Part shown: positions 57,020-64,000 of the stretch, one piece after another
How the letters are laid out: each line of letters begins with the position of its first letter
Position numbering within the stretch: position 1 is the first letter of the stretch
Source of the DNA: Endomychus coccineus
Taxonomy: Eukaryota; Arthropoda; Insecta; Coleoptera; Endomychidae
Assembly: GCA_958510875.1 (NCBI GenBank)
Contig: OY294068.1
Span: forward strand, 162,910,388-162,974,387
Direction of reading: 5' to 3'
DNA: 64,000 nt
Made by a program: the position numbers and the translations under genes
Notes under the pieces: model-generated
Databases searched by the model: none
Seen by the model: only the letters and a program-made list of their open reading frames with translations
What the model was told of the DNA's origin: nothing

Positions 57020-58430
57020 GACCAGGGCTGCAGCCTTTGAGAATGGTGAAAAAAAATAATAGTAGGATGAAACCCATTGGATAAGGAATAGAAGTACATT
57101 ATGTACAATTTTTAGCTATTTATTAAAATTTATATTTTAATTACTCGAAAAGCTTCAAACTTGGCTGGATAAAGAACTGACAGCAACAGATTGGGGCTGG
57201 AAGCAACATCAACTTGGCATTATGCCCAAATTTACAGAGAATGAATTAATTCAGGAAATATTGCTCAAAAGTATTTGCTGCAGCTGTGAAACTGGATGTA
57301 ACAGTTTACAAAATGTGGCTGCCGAAAACATTGTTCAAAACGCACAAATTTATGCTCAAAATGTCATGGTTCTGAAAAATGCTCCAATAAGGAAGAAAAA
57401 CGCTACAAGGAAGTTAATGATTCAGATGAAATTGTGGATGAAGAACCAATGCAGACTGGAAATAATATTGGAGATGAAGACGGTGATGGTCTTGAAGATT
57501 TCGAAGATCTACTAGAATCGGGAAGAATTGTCGAATCTAACGATGAAGGAATGCCATTATAGAGACAAAAAGTAATAGATAAGTGATTATAAATCAAGAT
57601 TAGGTATTTATAAATAACAAGATTAATGTTTTTTAAAATATTATAATGAATAACGTATCTAAATTCAATAGTACGATTTACATGTTTATTTATATATTAT
57701 GAGATTTTCTATGACATAAATGTAATGAGAATTCATTAAATCAACTTTTTTACTGAAAAAAATAGCAGCAGTCACATTTTTTAGATGAAATCCCCTTTAA
57801 ATCCTACCTACAAAATTGTAGGTACATAATGATTTTCGGATTCGAGTTTTTTTCGTTTCTTTGCATTTTTTGCCATAGTAATGTATATTTTTTTACACCA
57901 TCAGGAAGTAGAGATTTCAACAAATGAAAAGATCACCGACTTTTTTAAAAAAGCAGATATTTTGACGCAAGAATTTTCGATTGAAAATTAGGGTGCTTTT
58001 TCGATATTGAGTCAAAATAAGGTGAAAAAATTAATATTTCAAATCAAAAAAATTACAGTGTGTTTGAAACATAAAAAATTGAGCTTTCAGCAAATTTCGT
58101 GAAAAAAATTTTTTTCGTAAAAGATAAAAATAAAAAACCAAAAACTTGGTTATTTGAATTTTTCACATAAATTACGAGGTTATGTGAAAAAAGTGTAAGT
58201 ACAAAAGTTGTAGATCTTACCTACAACTTTGCAACTTAACTTTTTGCCATAGGACTTGTAGTTTTGCCGGAAATCGTCTTTTACCCTTAAAAACTCACCC
58301 CCTTCCGCTTCCCGACCTCAGATCGCCCGTAAATTATTTTTCCTTTCATTTTTGTTATATTCTCTTCCTTTTCCAATGGGTTTCATCCTACTATTATTTT
58401 GTTTGGTTTCAAAAATTATCGACCCTGGTC
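57020..58430 (+). mobile_element. 1.41-kb DNA element with TA target duplication, family unclear
   Basis: Left GACCAGGGCTGCAG and right mirror (CCCTGGTC) lie between TA dinucleotides (57018, 58431). The inverted match resumes over ATAATAGTAGGATGAAACCC and ATTGGA (57053-57082 with 58355-58400), giving about 75-bp imperfect inverted repeats. Inside is the 3' end of a cysteine-rich coding sequence, so it is probably a deletion derivative of an autonomous element. A short palindrome CTACCTACAAAATTGTAGGTA lies at 57804-57824. Confidence 0.75.
57150..57559 (+). pseudogene. Cysteine-rich C-terminal domain of an unclassified transposon protein
   Basis: Reading across frames gives LTATDWGWKQHQLGIMPKF, ELIQEILLKSICCSCETGC, CGCRKHCSKRTNLCSKCHGS and EKCSNKEEK. 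An acidic tail follows (EIVDEEPMQTGNNIGDED, LEDFEDLLESGRIVES) to a stop at 57557. The WGW...P...CSCxxGC...CGCRKxxxxC...C..C.G..C arrangement is one I recall from uncharacterised multi-copy insect proteins. No catalytic part is present. A frameshift lies near 57310. Confidence 0.55.
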
Positions 58431-58439
58431 TACATCTGG

Positions 58440-61400
58440 GTATTACGTAATTCTTCATCTGACGTTGAAATTAAACTTACAGTATGACTCGTTAGTTTTA
58501 TTCAATCAATATTCATTATGTCAAATATAAAGACGTTATAAAAGGTGCCCAATACTTCCTCGTCTCTTGTTATTACGTATTGAATTATATTTAGATATAA
58601 ACCAGTTCAGTAGAAAGAGGAAACAACTTACTAAAATGATAGCACAGATTAGGCGTCAGTCAGAAAGAGAACATGACGATTATACTTTTCACCTTTTGAC
58701 AATATGCATACACCAAAATCGCAACGTGATTTAATAGCAAGTACAAAATTAGAAAAAGAGTAGTTAGGAAATATTGTTGCTTGTTTTGACCCCTCACCTA
58801 TGCAAAATAACATCAAAAAATAGTGCCAACAAGACTTATATTGATGTGCCAAGAGAAGTTAACCGCCGGAAAAAGTAATTCGAATTGCGACAAAGACATG
58901 AATCCATATTCGACATAGTTTTGTTTATATTATTAATAGAATTTTTTTGCCCCTTTAGATTTTCTTCAATCAGAGGTCCGATCAAGAGACACATGTCGTA
59001 GTATCAAGATTTTTCACTTGCCAAATAGCCGGTGCAGCTGCCGCTGCAATAATTGAACAATAGAGAGCTCATCAGAAGCCAAATAGGAAAAGGCGGAAAT
59101 CTGGCAAATAATACCTAGAATCCGCTTTTATTAATCTTTTATCCATTGCCTCTTTCGTTCAATAAAGACTTTGTTAAATATATATTCGCTCAAGGAAGAA
59201 CGAATTCCCTGTTTACTTCATCAGTCACAACGTCTTCAAAGAGTAGAATCGTACGTCACGCGAAATTCAGTTAATCGCGGCCGTTTTCGCGTCAGATGGA
59301 AATATTTAACAATGTATCATTTTCAAAAACGTAACCGTCAATGCTAATATCTAAAAAAAGAATTGAAATCTGAAAAATATGTCAGAACCTAAAATTATCT
59401 TTTAGTAGGAACTTCGCACAATGGGCAAAATCACAGATTTATGTGGACAAAACTTTAAAATTCTTTTTGATAACTCAGAATGGCGTAAACCTATAAATAC
59501 ATATATGTATTTTCACTCTTTTAGGAAACTGCTCAACTCAGGTATAGGTAGGTATTATATTATAATATTTAAAAACAAAAAAAGTACCTTCTTGTAATTC
59601 GAACTATCTGTTAAGTTTCTTTTTCTTTTCTTTTAGATTATTAAATTATCTAATAAAACACACTTTTAATGATTTTTTGACAAATGTCAAGTAAAAGTAA
59701 AACAATTGTATGCATGGATAGCGCTATTAACAACAGAACAACAACTCATTTCAATCACCCAAACTTACTACGAAAACTTACAACGAATTCGCAAAACTGT
59801 CAAATTTCATCTATAGAAAAATGCAATTCAATACCTGAAGAACAACATTTGTTTAGAAATTGAAGAAGTGAATTCATTTTTAATGGGAAAAGTCATCGAA
59901 AATATCGACTTTCGGATACAGGCCTGTAAACAGAATGGTAGTGGCCGTATGAATGATATTGTTTTCACATCTAATTGTAAAAGATTCCCAATAAAAATTT
60001 CCGATCTTTATTTACGAGATGTGCTTTTTTCTTTTTGAAGAAGAAACTAATAAATGAGTCACCCTGCACAATGTTTGAAAAAAAATTCTATATCACCCAA
60101 AACGCAAAAAATCGCAAATAATCTGTGCAACATTAAAAAACTAGAAGGATTGGTGAAACAAATTCTGAAGAAAAGTTTTTGGGAGCTCTTAGGGGTTATA
60201 GAGTTTTTCTTTATTGAATATGGGCATAAATTTACAAAGTGCTAGATTAACTCTACATATAGATTACAATGTAGATCAAATATAAATATGGAAATATATG
60301 GTCTTATCTATCTCAGTTATATTTATTATTGAGGAAAAACTATACTTGTATACGGCAGAAACAACTTACATAATAATCAGACAGCGATTTAAGATATTCT
60401 AATTAGGCACTTGTATAAACAGGAGTCCTTCACTCATTTTACCAGGTATTTGTAAGCACAGTAAACAGTTAATATTAATATTATGCAACTTTCCAAATAA
60501 TAATAATAACATCTAACACTCAGAAATTCAAAATTTTTGACTTGACTATTGTCCACCTAAATTGGTGAATTTTCTCCTTTGTGCGCCGGGTAAGCATTTT
60601 GAAATTCACTCAAGTTATATTGAGTTTACACTTCCTGGTTGAACCTAGATCAGAAAAAACATTGATTAGAATATGCTTTAAATAAACCGTTTATGAGTAA
60701 ATTAATATATTTAAAAAAATGTCAGGATGTGATTGATACAAGGAAGGAAACCAACATTATAAACGATAAAAGTATTATTTCCGATTTCTAATAATCGAGC
60801 ATATGAATAATCAATACTTTCTCTTTCTTCTGAAATTGTTTATTAATTGTATTAATATTCCATAAATTCCATACTACTGTATAATAATTACGGGACCTCA
60901 ATTTTCAAGATGTCTTGAATTGAATTGGAAGGTTTACTATTAGCTTGAGCAGTTGTGTAAAGATTCCATAACTGATTAGCTGATGAATCCATCCGGAAAC
61001 CAATAATTTTCAAGATTAGCTATCCGCGGAAGTCTACTATCCAAGACGAATATATAGCATGGCACAATCAAAATCTTAAAAACATTGCTTCAAACCTCCC
61101 TCCGCTTTCGAAAAAACAAATCGGGGTTTGAGACAATTCTTGAAAAGGCTTTTCTATTCTCTACATAACAAGGTACCAATTTTAATGGATGGATTATTTC
61201 AACCTAGCAGTCATAATCGTTAGTAAAATATGTAAATTGTGAATTTTGAGCTTAATTGGTCATGAAAATAATAATAAGCATCTTTACATTGAGAAAAAAG
61301 AACATTATCTTGTAAAAATACCTTTATTTCATTTCTGTAGAATGTAAAATTTGAATAAAAAGGTGCAATTTCGAGTTATGACGTGAAGTTGTATTTTTTC

Positions 61401-61860
61401 AAATGGGAATCATAGTTGGCTATGTTGTAGTTAAAACGATTTTTTTCCTCTTTCAACTATGTATCATATATAGGGTTGCTTTTGATGTGTAAGTCTTTAA
61501 TAGGAAAAACAATATTTTATTATATTACTTTTTGCTTTTTTTATATTTATTCCAAGTAGGTTGAATATAAGAAAGTGAATCACTTATAAAACACAGTACA
61601 GACAAATATCTAGGTAATTTAGAGGGGATGGAAAAGTATAAACGAAAAAGCAATCTATTGAATTTCGATTTGTCTCCAGGTGAGGGTAACCCATTGTTTA
61701 CATTATTATCTCCAAATAGTAGTGAAACAAACACATTTTGACTTATAATTTAGTTTACTCTGAAGATACTCAGTAGTACTTCAATAGTATTTTTAGTGGA
61801 TAAGGGTGATTATTCCTCATTATGAATGTTATAATATATCCACAGTGCGAACTCTTTTTT
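58440..61860. other. Long stretch without recognised genes
   Basis: AT-rich with short chance frames only. Minus frame 61734-61525 is 69 codons without a domain. I see no tandem or inverted repeat of note. Confidence 0.35.
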
Positions 61861-61869
61861 AGTTCATTA

Positions 61870-62860
61870 GTAAATTGCATATTAACGATTTCATTTGAGC
61901 CATAATAACAATTAACTCATTTAATCGTAAAAGCTGATGATATATTTATGTGTTTCAAATACGGGTAAATATTGTAATAACTTAATTGTTCTTGTTTGCG
62001 GTTGACTAATTTTCCTATTTGATCTACCGAAAAACCATTATTGAAAGCTATTCGTTTTAATTTGTCCAACTCAATAGTGAGGTGTTCTTTTAATAATGGT
62101 ATTGAAAACTATGAATCATTGAGTGATATGCTGCTAATTTATGGTTGCGGGGATTAAACGATGAATTAGGAATAGTGATATATGTAAAAGTGGGTTTTCT
62201 GTAAAAGTTTATTCTATTATGGTCAATTATTAGTCTTAAATCTAAAAAGTTGATTCTTCCACCTTTTTCTATTTCCAACGTAAATTTAATTTTGAATAAA
62301 GCTGGTTAATAAATGAATATACTTGTCTGGATACGCCTTTGAAGAAGACAAGTACAGCATCATTTACGCATTTATATCAAAATTGAATGGGATTTTTTTC
62401 TAACGTACAGTTCATAATTTTGTCATCTAGATAATACATGAAAATGTCTGCTAATAGCGAATTCAACGAGTTACATAGAAAGACCTGAATTCTGTACATA
62501 AAATTTATTATTAAAAATTGAATGTGATTTTTTGCTAATGTACAGTTCATAATTTTGTCATCCAGATCATACATGAAAATGTTTGCTAATAGCGGACTCA
62601 ACGAGTTACATAGAAATACCTGAATTCTGTACATAAAATATATTATTAAGCTGACAATAGTTTTGATTAAAGCATAGCGGTTCTATTTCATTGTGAATTA
62701 AAGGACTAATATGTTATTTATCTAAAATGTTCTTGAATACAAACTTACATTCTGTAGAATTGTACCGTTTTCATGTTATTATCAAAAGTGGTATAAAAAC
62801 AAAGTAATTGTTGTTTCATTTAATCATAATGATAAATTACCAGAGTAATAACGATTTTTT
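61870..62860 (-). pseudogene. Penelope-like element RT fragment with internal tandem duplication
   Basis: Minus strand. 62640-62377 carries YRIQVFLCNSLSPLLANIFM, where SPLLANIFM is RT motif B, then DLDDKIMNCTL. The block occurs twice (62517-62640 and 62392-62516), a tandem duplication of about 125 bp. 62278-62090 then gives EIEKGGRINFLDLRLIIDHN, FYRKPTFTYITIPNSSF and NHKLAAYHSMIH, the block after motif C. NNGF...LVNRKQEQ follows to about 61950. The catalytic YxDD motif is missing between the blocks. 62640-62860 pairs with the inverted segment at 48270-48470. Confidence 0.82.
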
Positions 62861-63280
62861 TCTTTGGAAAAATATTTGTATTCAAAAAACAAATCCATTA
62901 ATTGCAGGCAAATAATTTAATTGTTTGCATTTGGGAGATCAAATTCTTAGCTATAAATAACAACAGCTTAAAATCAAACAAACCAAAACGTTTTTAAATA
63001 ATAAATTTTCATTGAAGAATAACTAATGCTAGTCTAAAAGAATTAATTATTAGAAATGACTGATTTGTTACAGAAAAAGATCCTTAATTGTTTACACTTA
63101 ACAATAATGCATATGTGAAGACTTTAAATAGATATTTGTTGCGGTATATTCAAACTAGAGATCTCGTTAAATATTAACTATCTTTAATTCTGTATTTAAA
63201 ATATTAATAAAAATATTATATTTAAAAAAAACTGTTCAATTAAAATATTGTCTGGCGAATAATGCATATTTGAAGATATT
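62861..63280. other. AT-rich spacer
   Basis: No gene or repeat recognised. Confidence 0.4.
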
Positions 63281-63285
63281 ACCCA

Positions 63286-63838
63286 CTCATGGGACGATCA
63301 TGTGAGGTCCATTGCGAAAACCGCTTCGCAAAAACTTGGTTTTCTATTTCGTGCAAAGAGCTAATTTACATCCCAGCAGCTCCTCATAATCTACAAAGCA
63401 CAGATTCGACCTGTCCATGGAGTACTGTTCACATGTATGAAGTTCGGCTCCCAAACATACGCTGAAGCTCTATCCAGAAGAGATCGTAGAAAAATGGGTT
63501 CTATAGATATTTTCCATGGTCAGTGTTCATCAGAAATCTCGTCTGTTGTTCCACCACGAGAGATTCCAGATAGGCGGACTAGACGAGCTCAAACTAGTCA
63601 CCACTTCACTGTCAAACTCGAGACCTACCGCACTTCTTCTTACCAGACTTAATTTTTTATCGAACAGCGAAGTTGTGGAACTGTTTACATAGTGAGGTCT
63701 TTCCCTATGCATATAACCTCCAAACCTCAAGAAAAATACGAATGCCTATCTCCTCTCCCCACATTCCACTGTTAGCTCACACGATGTTCTTCGAACATTA
63801 TAGGTTTCCCTCTCGTGTAATCGAAGTATAAAAAAAAA
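63286..63838 (+). pseudogene. Jockey-like LINE RT C-terminal fragment and 3' end
   Basis: SWDDHVRSIAKTASQKLGFLF starts the match, then QQLLIIYKAQIRP. After a short lesion come RDRRKMGSIDIF, CSSEISSVVPPREIPDRRTR and AQTSHHFTVKLETYRTSSYQ, followed by frameshifted FPMHITS. The 3' terminus CTCGTGTAATCGAAGTATA plus nine A matches the copy at 34552. The segment between KAQIRP and RDRRK is shortened, and in-frame stops occur, so it is a dead 5'-truncated copy. Confidence 0.87.
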
Positions 63839-64000
63839 CTGTAAACATACACACGTAAACACATTTTTGGAGGACTTGTATTCTATCAGTGTTTCTCTAG
63901 AAGGCTATTCCCTCATACCTAAAGATATAGTTTACATGATATGCAATTAAGCTAGTGTCAGTGTATGATTTATTTCATAGCGTTGAGAGTTGATAACTTA

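Overview
This AT-rich window looks like an intergenic or heterochromatin-like stretch of an arthropod nuclear genome, most likely an insect. The evidence is the set of mobile elements (BEL/Pao, Penelope-like, Jockey-like and RNase H-bearing LINEs, mariner/Tc1 of several catalytic spacings, hAT, a FLYWCH-type MULE, pogo, a Crypton-type tyrosine recombinase) and the absence of bacterial gene packing. I could not assign order or species. I recognise no convincing host protein-coding gene; nearly every supportable coding trace is a transposon or retrotransposon relic. || Layout: 1-2539 is the 5' part of a minus-strand BEL/Pao retrotransposon with an open gag-protease frame running off the left edge. 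2983-4181 is a broken Crypton-type recombinase. 4246-5800 holds palindromic repeats and a Penelope-like (PLE) reverse transcriptase piece. 7530-8549 is a PLE linker plus GIY-YIG piece. 9599-10894 is a mariner of DD41D spacing with one nonsense codon. 10896-12860 is a nested tandem array built from a tRNA-like, Pol III-type head, a 112-bp repeat and a nine-copy 74-bp minisatellite. 14115-15850 holds hAT and Tc1 relics, and 16617-17311 another PLE. || 17480-20714 is a cluster of nested DNA elements: a mariner relic split by a hAT-type MITE with a perfect 8-bp target duplication, a foldback MITE, and a DD41D element with about 160-bp inverted repeats. 22270-23456 is a deleted FLYWCH/MULE. 23506-25865 is a 2.36-kb element with about 600-bp inverted repeats around an intact 362-residue transposase. 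26859-28191 is a LINE 3' part with RNase H. 32890-38670 carries PLE, LINE, pogo-like and unclassified relics. 39927-41168 is a 1.24-kb near-perfect inverted repeat, followed by a second foldback. || 43412-44490 is a hAT relic. 46050-46560 is an unclassified repeat-type coding relic. 49360-50323 is a short relative of the 19142 element carrying unrelated, more GC-rich cargo. 51050-51620 is a transposase piece with a possible 50-bp intron. 52830-53636 is the 3' end of a LINE with a restriction-like endonuclease. 55315-58430 holds a PLE piece and a 1.41-kb DNA element with a cysteine-rich coding relic. 61870-63838 holds PLE and Jockey-like 3' pieces. || The parts do not form a pathway. The window records repeated insertion, nesting, internal deletion and foldback formation. 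Two frames look intact enough to have been active recently: the BEL/Pao gag-protease frame (1-1963) and the long-inverted-repeat transposase (24219-25307). The DD41D transposase at 9705-10790 is one nonsense codon from open.
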